From Paenibacillus macquariensis (GTDB taxonomy: Bacteria > Bacillota > Bacilli > Paenibacillales > Paenibacillaceae): 64,000 nt of DNA. The notes under the pieces are model-generated. The model did not search any database and was not told the DNA's origin. It saw only the letters and a program-made list of their open reading frames with translations. The position numbers and the translations under genes are program-made. The stretch is taken from the NCBI RefSeq assembly GCF_900156375.1, contig NZ_FTNK01000010.1:124001-188000 (forward strand), read 5' to 3'. Positions 36,274-44,758 of this stretch are shown piece after piece (position 1 is the stretch's first letter; every line of letters starts with the position of its first letter).

Positions 36274-37239
36274 CTATACTAAATGACAAGCAACATAATG
36301 CTGACTGCCTACTTCACGGAACTCTGGTATCTGTTCCTTACAAATGTCCACTGCATAAGGACACCGAGTGTGAAATTTACAGCCAGATGGTGGATTAGCA
36401 GGACTCGGAATATCACCCTTAAGGACAATCCGATCTCTCTTAAACTTCGGAATTGGAACGGGTACAGCTGACAGAAGGGCCTTAGTATAAGGATGAAGCG
36501 GGTTACGAAATAGCTCATCTCTGGAGGCTGTCTCTACCATAGAACCTAAATACATCACACCAATTCTGGAGCACAAATGCTCCACAACACTTAGATCATG
36601 GGATATGAATAAATAGGCTAACCCTCGTGTCTCTTGTAACTTGCTAAACAAGTTAATGATTTGTGCTTGAATGGAAACATCTAGTGCTGATACAGGTTCG
36701 TCAGCAATAATGAGCTCGGGATTAAGAACGAGCGCACGAGCTATACCAATCCGTTGACGTTGTCCGCCCGAGAATTCGTGTGGGAATCGATCAATATGGT
36801 ACGAGGACAAGCCACACGAGACAAGAGCGTCCAATACCCGATCACGAACTTCTCCCTTTGACGCGAATCCGTGGTCCAATAAAGCCTCACCGATAGCATC
36901 GCCGACACGAACTCTCGGGTTAAGCGAGCTATAAGGATCCTGAAAGATCAATTGCATTTTGGGCCGGATTGCACGAAGTTCAGAGGGACTAAGAGAGTGA
37001 ATATCTAATCCTTTAAACTTAATTTCTCCAGCGGTTTTATCCGTAAGACGTAGAATGGTACGGCCTACGGTACTCTTACCGCTACCGGATTCACCAACCA
37101 GACCAAAGGTTTCGCCAGGCTGAAGCGTAATACTGATATCATCTACTGCTTTAACATGACCTACGGTACGGTTGAGCAAACCTTTGGTGATTGGGAAATA
37201 TTTCTTCAAATGACTGACTTCTAGTAAAGGTTCAGACAT
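36274..37239 (-). CDS. oppF: Oligopeptide ABC transporter ATP-binding protein, OppF type
   Basis: Cytoplasmic ATPase of 321 aa. Walker A is GESGSGKST, the signature is FSGGQRQRIGIARAL, Walker B is LIIADEP and the switch His lies in YLFISHDLSVV. The C-terminal oligopeptide-type domain has the Cys motif GCKFHTRCPYA-x-C typical of OppF/DppF. I start at ATG 37239 with GGAGG upstream; a much longer in-frame extension to 37377 overlaps oppD and is rejected. The start overlaps the end of oppD by 8 bases. It is the last gene of a five-gene operon. Confidence 0.93.
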   Translation of the reverse strand: MSEPLLEVSHLKKYFPITKGLLNRTVGHVKAVDDISITLQPGETFGLVGESGSGKSTVGRTILRLTDKTAGEIKFKGLDIHSLSPSELRAIRPKMQLIFQDPYSSLNPRVRVGDAIGEALLDHGFASKGEVRDRVLDALVSCGLSSYHIDRFPHEFSGGQRQRIGIARALVLNPELIIADEPVSALDVSIQAQIINLFSKLQETRGLAYLFISHDLSVVEHLCSRIGVMYLGSMVETASRDELFRNPLHPYTKALLSAVPVPIPKFKRDRIVLKGDIPSPANPPSGCKFHTRCPYAVDICKEQIPEFREVGSQHYVACHLV

Positions 37240-38215
37240 GAGAAACCGCCTCCTCATAGAGCCAGCAAGCAACCTTTTGTTGATTGCCAACTTCTTGTAA
37301 CTGCGGCTGTTTCGTCTGACAAATCGACATACAGTGCTCACAGCGATCATGGAAATAGCAAGATTCTTGTAAATCAAGCGGATTGGGCACCTGACCAGGG
37401 ATCGAATATAATTCTTCTAATCGTTGATTAATAATAGGTTTAGATTTCAGAAGCCCCTTCGTGTAGGGATGTTTAGGTCGTTCGAATAGTTCGACAACTT
37501 CACCCTCTTCAACGATTTTGCCAGAATACATTACGATTACGTAATCAGCCATTTCAGCCACGACACCAAGATCATGTGTAATGAGCAAAGTGGACATATT
37601 AGAATCTGTTTTAATTTCACGTAGCATATCTAGTATTTGAGCTTGTATCGTCACATCAAGTGCTGTGGTAGGTTCATCTGCAATCAATAGCTTAGGATTA
37701 CAGGAGATTGCGATTGCAATCATAATCCGTTGTAGCATGCCTCCACTGAGTTCGTGCGGATAAGAATCAGCAATTTGCTCCGGACGGGAAATGCCCACTT
37801 GTTCTATTAATTCTATAGCTCGTGCACGGGCTATCTTCTTATTCATCTTCAGATGGATAATCAGTGGCTCCATTATTTGCTCACCAATCTTCATGACTGG
37901 ATTCAGCGAGGACATCGGTTCTTGAAAAATCATGGCGATTTCATTTCCACGAATACTTCGTAAACTATGTTTATCCAACTTCAGCAAATCTTCGCCAACG
38001 AAATCGATCTTACCGGAGATAACCTTACCTCCGGGTTCCTCTACCAGTCCCATAATAGACATTGCGGTAACACTTTTACCACAGCCTGATTCCCCTACAA
38101 TGCATACGGTCTGTCCAAGAGGTACACGAAAACTAACATCATCAACGGCTTTGACAGCACCTTCTTCGGTATAAAAGTACGTACTGAGGTGATCTATCTG
38201 AATTGAATTGTCCAT
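37232..38215 (-). CDS. oppD: Oligopeptide ABC transporter ATP-binding protein, OppD type
   Basis: ATPase of 327 aa forming a heterodimer with OppF. Walker A is GESGCGKSV, signature LSGGMLQRIMIAIAI, Walker B LLIADEP and switch His in LLITHDLGVV. The C-terminal Cys-rich domain (CYFHDRCEHC-x-CQ) could bind an iron-sulfur cluster, as known for some OppD/DppD proteins. It follows oppC by 13 bases. Confidence 0.93.
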   Translation of the reverse strand: MDNSIQIDHLSTYFYTEEGAVKAVDDVSFRVPLGQTVCIVGESGCGKSVTAMSIMGLVEEPGGKVISGKIDFVGEDLLKLDKHSLRSIRGNEIAMIFQEPMSSLNPVMKIGEQIMEPLIIHLKMNKKIARARAIELIEQVGISRPEQIADSYPHELSGGMLQRIMIAIAISCNPKLLIADEPTTALDVTIQAQILDMLREIKTDSNMSTLLITHDLGVVAEMADYVIVMYSGKIVEEGEVVELFERPKHPYTKGLLKSKPIINQRLEELYSIPGQVPNPLDLQESCYFHDRCEHCMSICQTKQPQLQEVGNQQKVACWLYEEAVSHV

Positions 38216-38228
38216 GGGCTGTATTCAC

Positions 38229-39155
38229 CTACCTCTTCTGTTTAGGATCGAGTACATCTCTAAGTCCGTCGCCGAATATGTTAATGGCTATAACCGTAGC
38301 AAATATTGAGAATCCTGGTGGAATCCACAGCCATGGACGCTCTTGGAAATCGATCATATTGTTAGCAGCATCAATCATATTTCCCCATGTTGGGGTTGGA
38401 GGCATTACGCCGAGACCAAAGAAGCTAAGGACAGATTCACTAAGAATCGACCCCCCGATGTTGAGGGTCGCAATTACGATTAATAAGGGCACGATATTCG
38501 GTAATAAATGATTGAATAACTTGCGCCGGTCACGTAAACCAAGGACTACAGCGGCCTGCATGAATTCACGTTCACGAAGACTAAGCATCTGTCCTCGTAC
38601 CATTCGAGCGAGTCCCGGCCAACCCACGAAGCTTAACATCAGCATAACGATGTACATGCGATAATCCGTTGGGATTTTCCATTCGGATAACAATGCACCG
38701 AATATGAATAGGAGCGGAAGACTCGGAATAGTTAACAGCAAATCTGCAATACGCATAATAATCTGATCGACAATGCCACGATAATATCCAGCTAGTGCAC
38801 CAAGCAAAGAACCGATAAATACCGAGAGCATCATCGATGCTAGACCTACAGTCAGAGAGATTCGTCCAGCCTGTAACACGCGCGTCAACACATCTCTACC
38901 TAGTGCATCTGTACCAAGCCAATGCTTTAAATGAGGTGCTTTATTCATCATAGCCATGTTGATTTTGTTATCTGTGTACGGAGAGAATAAGGGTCCGATG
39001 AAGCAAGCCACAAACATAAAGATCACGACGACAAAGCCAGATACAGCTAACTTATTTTTGCTTAATTTACGTATCGATTGTTTGAACAATGAAGATTTCA
39101 CAGGTGAATCCTTGGTTCTCTTAACGTTCACTAATTTATTTGGGGTCGTTATCAT
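38229..39155 (-). CDS. oppC: Oligopeptide ABC transporter permease, OppC type
   Basis: Permease of 308 aa: a cytoplasmic N-terminus of 40 residues, a first helix, a long extracellular segment with LGTDALGRDVLTR, which is the OppC/DppC signature, and five more helices with the EAA loop MQAAVVLGLRDRRKLF. AGGAGG precedes the start. The gene follows oppB by 13 bases. Confidence 0.94.
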   Translation of the reverse strand: MITTPNKLVNVKRTKDSPVKSSLFKQSIRKLSKNKLAVSGFVVVIFMFVACFIGPLFSPYTDNKINMAMMNKAPHLKHWLGTDALGRDVLTRVLQAGRISLTVGLASMMLSVFIGSLLGALAGYYRGIVDQIIMRIADLLLTIPSLPLLFIFGALLSEWKIPTDYRMYIVMLMLSFVGWPGLARMVRGQMLSLREREFMQAAVVLGLRDRRKLFNHLLPNIVPLLIVIATLNIGGSILSESVLSFFGLGVMPPTPTWGNMIDAANNMIDFQERPWLWIPPGFSIFATVIAINIFGDGLRDVLDPKQKR

Positions 39156-39168
39156 AACTCAAGCCTCC

Positions 39169-40125
39169 TCACTGTAATCGGACACGCGGATCGGCGACAT
39201 GGTACAAAATGTCCGATATAAGCGTTCCGAGGACGGTTAGAATAGCAATAAACATCGTAAATCCCATGAGCAAGGGATAATCCCTCAATCCGAAAGATTG
39301 CATATAGAGCTGTCCGATTCCCGGCCAATTAAATATTTTCTCAATAATAAGTGATCCTCCAAAGAGTGCTGGAAGTTCGAATCCAACGAGTGTGATAGCT
39401 GGCAGAAGCGCGTTGCGAAGCGCATGTGTAAATAACACTTTACGCTCTGTAAGGCCTTTCGCTCGAGCAGTACGTATATAATCTTGTTTAATGACGTCGA
39501 TCATGTTACTGCGGAAATAACGGGTTAATGACCCTACACCAAGTAGCGTCATGACAATGACAGGAAGCGTCATATGATGGATGACTTCCTTCAAATAAGC
39601 AATACCTGTAGCGTTACTTCCGGTCGTAAGCATGCCACCTGGAGGTAACCATTTCAAATCAACAGCCAGAATTTTAATAAGAAATAAGCCGATAAAGAAA
39701 GATGGAATAGACATCGCTGCGAAGATAGCCACCATAACGAGTGTATCGAACCAAGAATATTGCTTATACGCAGAAATAACCCCTACGATAACTGCAATGA
39801 CCCATGTCAGAAACGTGGATACGACAGCTAGCAAAAAGGAATTCCATATATACTCGTTAAATAGCTGAAGAACCGGTTTTTGTTGTGCTAGAGAAAATCC
39901 GAAATCACCACGAAATGCATTAGACATCCATATTCCATAACGTTCGAGTAGAGGTTTATTTAAGCCATAGATATCTCTAAGCTCAGCTTTACGTTCTGGT
40001 GATAATTTAATATTCCCGCTAATGAAGTCTCCGGGTGTCAGTGCATATAGGCAAAATATGAGTAATGAAGCAGCAAATAAAATAACGAACATATAGATCA
40101 ACCTTTTCGATAAATAAGTGCTCAT
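39169..40125 (-). CDS. oppB: Oligopeptide ABC transporter permease, OppB type
   Basis: Permease of 318 aa with six helices, the N-terminal PGD motif, and the EAA loop YIRTARAKGLTERKVLF. AAGGAG lies before the start. It partners OppC. A gap of 54 bases without a clear hairpin separates it from the binding-protein gene upstream. Confidence 0.94.
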   Translation of the reverse strand: MSTYLSKRLIYMFVILFAASLLIFCLYALTPGDFISGNIKLSPERKAELRDIYGLNKPLLERYGIWMSNAFRGDFGFSLAQQKPVLQLFNEYIWNSFLLAVVSTFLTWVIAVIVGVISAYKQYSWFDTLVMVAIFAAMSIPSFFIGLFLIKILAVDLKWLPPGGMLTTGSNATGIAYLKEVIHHMTLPVIVMTLLGVGSLTRYFRSNMIDVIKQDYIRTARAKGLTERKVLFTHALRNALLPAITLVGFELPALFGGSLIIEKIFNWPGIGQLYMQSFGLRDYPLLMGFTMFIAILTVLGTLISDILYHVADPRVRLQ

Positions 40126-40179
40126 GATCGACTCCTTATGTTGGCAGCCCCTGCCATCAAGACAAGGGCTACCTATTTT

Positions 40180-41919
40180 CTACTTCAGGGACCAATTAGG
40201 TAGACTGCCTGCAAGACCAATGAAAGGACTCACAGTAACATTCTCAATTCGGCCATTGTATGCATAAACGGTTTTCTTATAACTTGTAAAAATGACAGGC
40301 AGCTCATCATTTAGAAGTTGGTATAGTTCGGTGTATATTTTTTTGCGTTCTTCGATATCTGTTGTAGCGAGTCCTTTGTCATATAACTCTTTGAATTTCG
40401 GATTGTCATAGCCTTTAATTTCTCCATTTAGGAATTGTAGGAGACCATCCGATGGATCAGTCAGCATTGGTGTAGAGAAGGATACGAGGTCGTAATCTCC
40501 ACCTTCAACTTTGGACACTAGGGAGTTAAAGTCTGCGAACACTTCAGGTTCGAACTTTATGCCCAGTGCTTCGAAATTTTCCTTCGCTACAGCGATAAAT
40601 ATATCTGTATTCTTACTCTTGGAACCTAGGAAGTGAATGGACAATGGTTTACCATCTTTCTCACGAATGCCACCAGCTCCAACGGTCCAACCTGCTCCAT
40701 CAAGCAATTCCTTCGCTTTCTCGGGATCATAGTTGTATGGATTAATGCCTTCTTCCGTATAGGACCATGATATCGGTGAAGCTGGGATATTTGCCACAGA
40801 ACCTGCCCCTTGGCTAGCATCAACATAAATACTTTTGCGATCAAGACCATATGTAATCGCTTGTCTTACCGCTTTATCTTTAAGCTGTTCATGCTCTAAG
40901 TTCGCTTGTAAATAACCGTACGAACTTGGTGTATAAGGAATAACGTTTAGGTAGCCTAATCCTTTTAGCTTGTCGATGTTTTCTTGTGTTGCACTAAAGG
41001 AAGCGTAGTCCACTTCTCCAGTCTCAACGAACTGCCACACGTCACCTTCCGTCGTTTTATATATGAAATGTTCAGTCGCGGGTTTTCCTTTGTAATAATA
41101 TTCATTGGCTACGAATCGAACTTCTTGACCAGGAATGAACTTCTCTAACGTGTAAGGACCGTTACCTACTGGTTTCTCATGAAGTTTCTTGATGTAATCT
41201 AACTGACCGAATTTATAATCCTTACCATAATAGGCTTTAGATAACACATTCGAACCAAGTGTTACTAAGGCTGTGGCATTAGGCTTCTCTAACGTAACGG
41301 AAATCGTCTTCGGATCAGTGACTTTTATGCCTGTAATGGTTGTAGCTGTACCCGCTTTATACGCTGCACCGCCTACAACATTTAGAGTAAGCACTTGGGA
41401 ATCTCCGTCATACGCCTTATCGTGAAGAATCGTCCATGTAAAGGCTACATCATCTGCCGTTAGTGGTGATCCATCGCTGAATTTCAAGTCACTCTTTAGG
41501 TGGAAGGTGTAGGTGAGCGCATCGTCAGATATATCCCAACTTTCTGCAAGTTCAGGAACAGGGAGTCCCTTATCATCTACATTTATAAGGGATGCGTATA
41601 GTAAGGAGGATACATTTCCGTCATATCCACTTTGTTGGAAATAAGGAGTGAATGCGCCACTTGGATCCGTTAATCCAACAATGATGGTATCTGTACGTTT
41701 TTGTGCGACAGCAGGAAGCTTGGATAAGTCAGTCGCTGTGAAAGGTTCTGTAAGCCCAACAACAGTACTAGCAGGAGTCTCCTGAGTTGTAGTCGCCGGT
41801 ACTGTTGTTGATTTCGTATTGCTAGCAGAATTACTACTGCTATTGTTATTCGAGCAAGCTGACACCAACAATGAACTAGCAATCAGTAATGACGTTAATA
41901 AAAAAATACCTCTTTTCAT
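40180..41919 (-). CDS. oppA: Oligopeptide-binding lipoprotein, OppA/DppA type
   Basis: Extracellular family 5 solute-binding protein of 579 aa. The lipobox is VSAC (Cys22), then a Ser/Asn/Thr-rich linker of about 30 residues. Conserved family 5 parts include LAESWDISDDALTYTFHL, DGSPLTADDVAFTW and the final region with YAYNGRIENV. It captures peptides (or possibly nickel or other ligands used by some family 5 members) for the OppBCDF importer. It is the first gene of the operon, with a promoter at 42009-42037. Confidence 0.93.
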   Translation of the reverse strand: MKRGIFLLTSLLIASSLLVSACSNNNSSSNSASNTKSTTVPATTTQETPASTVVGLTEPFTATDLSKLPAVAQKRTDTIIVGLTDPSGAFTPYFQQSGYDGNVSSLLYASLINVDDKGLPVPELAESWDISDDALTYTFHLKSDLKFSDGSPLTADDVAFTWTILHDKAYDGDSQVLTLNVVGGAAYKAGTATTITGIKVTDPKTISVTLEKPNATALVTLGSNVLSKAYYGKDYKFGQLDYIKKLHEKPVGNGPYTLEKFIPGQEVRFVANEYYYKGKPATEHFIYKTTEGDVWQFVETGEVDYASFSATQENIDKLKGLGYLNVIPYTPSSYGYLQANLEHEQLKDKAVRQAITYGLDRKSIYVDASQGAGSVANIPASPISWSYTEEGINPYNYDPEKAKELLDGAGWTVGAGGIREKDGKPLSIHFLGSKSKNTDIFIAVAKENFEALGIKFEPEVFADFNSLVSKVEGGDYDLVSFSTPMLTDPSDGLLQFLNGEIKGYDNPKFKELYDKGLATTDIEERKKIYTELYQLLNDELPVIFTSYKKTVYAYNGRIENVTVSPFIGLAGSLPNWSLK

Positions 41920-41977
41920 GATTTCATCCCCATATCCCTATAAATTTTATGTACATCTTTAAATAATAATTCCGATC

Positions 41978-41995
41978 CGTTAAGTGTGATTAACG
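41978..41995 (-). promoter_or_regulatory. Operator-like inverted repeat downstream of opp promoter
   Basis: CGTTAA-GTGTGA-TTAACG is a perfect 6-base inverted repeat with a 6-base spacer. It lies about 15-30 bases downstream of the predicted -10 box of the opp promoter, a place where a bound repressor would block transcription. Confidence 0.5.
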
Positions 41996-42008
41996 CTCGA
42001 TAAGGTAT

Positions 42009-42037
42009 ATTATAGAAACTAAATTAAGTTCTGTAAA
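42009..42037 (-). promoter_or_regulatory. Sigma-A promoter of opp operon
   Basis: On the minus strand TTTACA (42037-42032) and TATAAT (42014-42009) are separated by 17 bases. The transcription start would fall near 42002, about 80 bases before the oppA start. Confidence 0.65.
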
Positions 42038-42193
42038 TAGAGAACTGTTAAATATTTCTCTACGAAGAGAAGCTTGTGAAATTTTAACGAAAAAAAGAAG
42101 CCTAATCACGCTTTGAAGTGTACCCCTTGTAAAGGGAAATTTACTTCTTGCAGTGAGAGGACTTAGTCTTTCAATCAATGTATATGTATGTGG

Positions 42194-43105
42194 TTATGGT
42201 TGCAAAAAATCGAGTATTTGGTTATTCATATGACGAATTCCTTCAAGTCGTAGACTATAATCAGTTACATTCTCCCCTTCGATATAAGCATGGAGTAAAC
42301 CTGAACTGCGAAGGTTAAATATATGATCATGAACAATACCCTTGGATAACCCTGCACTTTTTACGATTTCTGTAAAGGTTTTACGTTCACCGTGTAGAGA
42401 TTGCAATATCTTTAATCTACTTTTTTCCCCTAAACTTCTGATCGTCCGATACATATATGCCGATATATCATTCTCTTCTCCAAGTGATATCCTGGATGCA
42501 TACTGGCATAACGTCAATTTCCCATAAGAGTAGATAATATTAGCAGGTTGGAAATGATACTGGGGCACAAGTACCACGGTTTCTAAGCCTTCTACAGGAA
42601 CGAAATAAAAACCATTTGTTGTTGTATTCACAACTTCTGAGGTATTCTGACTTTGCGCTAATTCAAGCTTTTTATCATCGGAGTGTTGTTGTAAAGCTTC
42701 CAAGATGGTGGGACTACATCGACTGAAATACTGAAGATTCCATTCAGATAGCAGATACATGATCTGGTTGCGGTAATCGTTCATATTACTCGGAAAGGTA
42801 TTAACATATTCAGAAAGAGCTTCATAGATTTGGCCTATGGATAGTCCGTCAATCCATTTAAGAACGCTTACTACACTTTCCTTATGTGGACATAAATGAA
42901 TGAGCAAATACATTGCTTTCCAATCATTGTTTAATTCTGTAGCCTCTAAGCGAGAGGTAAGTTCCGCTGATAACTGACTTTCTGTTTCTTTAGCCCATGA
43001 GGAACCTAATTCGGTTTTTTTATAGGATTTCTTGCAAATAAAAGAATGTAGGCTATTCATCAACTCGTGAATTGGATGAAATTGTATGTCCACATGGTAT
43101 GTCAT
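42194..43105 (-). CDS. ArsR-type HTH regulator with long N-terminal domain
   Basis: A 303-aa regulator. The first 200 residues are a helical domain of unknown ligand; the last 90 residues are a winged helix (RTIRSLGEKSRLKILQSLH, then VKSAGLSKGIVHDHIFNLRSSGLL) of the ArsR/MarR fold. GGAGGTG lies before the start. The N-terminal domain does not contain the metal ligands of classic ArsR proteins. Its gene lies directly upstream of oppA on the same strand but is separated by a promoter and an inverted repeat, so it may be the opp regulator. Confidence 0.82.
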   Translation of the reverse strand: MTYHVDIQFHPIHELMNSLHSFICKKSYKKTELGSSWAKETESQLSAELTSRLEATELNNDWKAMYLLIHLCPHKESVVSVLKWIDGLSIGQIYEALSEYVNTFPSNMNDYRNQIMYLLSEWNLQYFSRCSPTILEALQQHSDDKKLELAQSQNTSEVVNTTTNGFYFVPVEGLETVVLVPQYHFQPANIIYSYGKLTLCQYASRISLGEENDISAYMYRTIRSLGEKSRLKILQSLHGERKTFTEIVKSAGLSKGIVHDHIFNLRSSGLLHAYIEGENVTDYSLRLEGIRHMNNQILDFLQP

Positions 43106-43423
43106 CGCACACCTCCTGATATGTATTCTCTTATAATCCGTTACAGCGTTAATGTCTTAATCTTATGGTATAGGATAGGAAATGTGCAAGTTCTACTGTA
43201 ATCATTCACATTACAGTCATTTTGGGTAAGTTCAGTCTGGCGTATGTAACCGTGTGAAAATAATAAAAAAGACTGTCGAGTGTGTTCTCGACAGCCTGTA
43301 ACTGCGGTAGATCAACGGATCTACCTATTTCATTGTAAATATGGGAGTTCTCGCTACGATATAGCATCTTGGGGCCGGTGGAATCCGCTCGAACCTGAGA
43401 AATATGTTGCCATGAAATGTGAC
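43106..43423. other. Gene-free stretch downstream of udk
   Basis: No gene is visible. It holds the minus-strand terminator of udk (43265-43294), then AT-rich DNA that probably includes the promoter of the ArsR-type regulator gene. Confidence 0.6.
43265..43294 (-). terminator. Rho-independent terminator after udk
   Basis: On the minus strand CTGTCGAG and CTCGACAG form a stem around AACACA, followed by TCTTTTTTATTA. Confidence 0.88.
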
Positions 43424-44047
43424 CTATACTCGGTCGCCCGTTAAGTATTTCTCAGTCAGAATAGACAACATTTGAATGCCAACTTCATTATGTCCACCTT
43501 GGGGGATGATCAAGTCTGCATATTTCTTAGATGGCTCGATGAACGCTTCGTGCATCGGCTTAACCGTATTCAAATATTGATTGTGGATCGATCGTATCGT
43601 ACGACCGCGTTCTTCGATATCTCGAAGCACTCGACGAAGGATACGAACGTCAGGATCTGTATCGACGAATACCTTGATATCGATCATGTTTCGGAGGTTC
43701 TCATCAGATAGTAGATGAAGCCCTTCGAGAATGAAGATATTGTTAGGCTTAAGCTCTACCGTTTCGGTTACGGAACGAGCATGAACCGTGAAGTCATATA
43801 CTGGAGCGTGTGCGGTTTGGCCACTTTTCACACAACTAAGGTGCTTAATGAGCAGTTCATTGTCGAAAGCGAGCGGATGATCGTAATTAATCGATTCGCG
43901 TTCAGCCATGCTGAGATGTGAATGGTCCTTATAATAGTTATCTTGAGATATAAAAGTTATTTTATCTGATCCAAGACGTTCAATGACGGAGCGAGCTACC
44001 GTAGTCTTTCCGGAGCCGGTGCCGCCTGCGATACCGATAATTAGCAT
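43424..44047 (-). CDS. udk: Uridine kinase
   Basis: Phosphorylates uridine and cytidine to UMP and CMP in the pyrimidine salvage pathway; cytoplasmic. The protein of 207 aa is the normal length and has the P-loop GGTGSGKTT, the substrate motif DNYYKDHSHL, the INYDHPLAFDNELL segment and RRVLRDIEERGRT, all typical. GGGAGG lies upstream of the ATG. It is monocistronic, between its own terminator and a divergent promoter region. Confidence 0.96.
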   Translation of the reverse strand: MLIIGIAGGTGSGKTTVARSVIERLGSDKITFISQDNYYKDHSHLSMAERESINYDHPLAFDNELLIKHLSCVKSGQTAHAPVYDFTVHARSVTETVELKPNNIFILEGLHLLSDENLRNMIDIKVFVDTDPDVRILRRVLRDIEERGRTIRSIHNQYLNTVKPMHEAFIEPSKKYADLIIPQGGHNEVGIQMLSILTEKYLTGDRV

Positions 44048-44425
44048 GGCGATTCAATAAACCTCCCTTAATGATTGCCGTTGCGCAATTCCAATATTGT
44101 AGCACAGCGTTAACAAATTTTCACCTCGGTAAGGCACGATCTAACAATTAACGCAATAACGTGACAAAATAATGTACAGAACTTTTATGAGATAAAGGTA
44201 ATATGGAATACTTGACCAGTTTTTATGCAATCTATATCGATTTTTAGAGTTTTTCTATGAGGTTTGCTGTACATGGGACTGTGGCTGTATAAGTCCATTG
44301 CTTTTAATTAGAATAAATTGTTAATTGATCCACAGTGGACAATCCACTGCACTTACGTTATTCTATACCTAGAATACATATGCATAGTGATCCAAGGTAT
44401 GGAGTGGCGGGAGGAGTTCATAAGA
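44048..44425. other. Divergent intergenic region with operator-like half-sites
   Basis: No gene. AT-rich DNA with three alternating half-sites (TCCAC, GTGGA, TCCAC) at 44329-44347 and a looser dyad CTATACC...GCATAG at 44363-44386, both in front of the PadR-SEDS operon. Confidence 0.55.
44329..44349 (+). promoter_or_regulatory. Triple half-site operator candidate for PadR
   Basis: TCCAC-A-GTGGA is followed by CAA and TCCAC, so that GTGGA can pair with either neighbour; CAGTGGA-CAA-TCCACTG (44333-44349) is a perfect 7-base inverted repeat. It lies about 80 bases before the PadR start, suitable for autoregulation. Confidence 0.45.
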
Positions 44426-44758
44426 ATGAGTGTTCCAAAAGAAATGCTGAAAGGTAGTACAGGCACCTTAGTGCTTACGCTACTAGCGCGTCAAGATCTA
44501 TATGGCTATGAGTTAATTAAGGAATTAGAACGTTGTTCTGATGGCGTATTTGTACTTAAAGAAGGAACGTTATACCCGATTCTACACGCGATGGAGACAG
44601 AAAATTGGGTAGAGGCTTATTGGTCTCAAGTTGAAGGCCGCAAACGTAAATATTATCGTCTTACCGAGACGGGCAGAGGACAGTTAAGTAAGAAGAAGGC
44701 AGAGTGGGCATTATTCCGAAATGCTGTCGATAACGTGATCGGGGAGGGAACCCTATGA
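44426..44758 (+). CDS. PadR-family transcriptional regulator
   Basis: A complete small PadR regulator of 110 aa with the winged helix LARQDLYGYELIKELERCSDG, then EGTLYPILHAMETENW, GRKRKYYRLTETGR. I start at ATG 44426 with GGGAGGAG 9 bases upstream; an upstream in-frame extension to 44318 is not supported. It overlaps the next gene by 4 bases (ATGA), so it is coupled to a SEDS-type membrane protein. PadR proteins usually repress their own operon and are released by envelope stress or small molecules. Confidence 0.93.
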   Translation: MSVPKEMLKGSTGTLVLTLLARQDLYGYELIKELERCSDGVFVLKEGTLYPILHAMETENWVEAYWSQVEGRKRKYYRLTETGRGQLSKKKAEWALFRNAVDNVIGEGTL

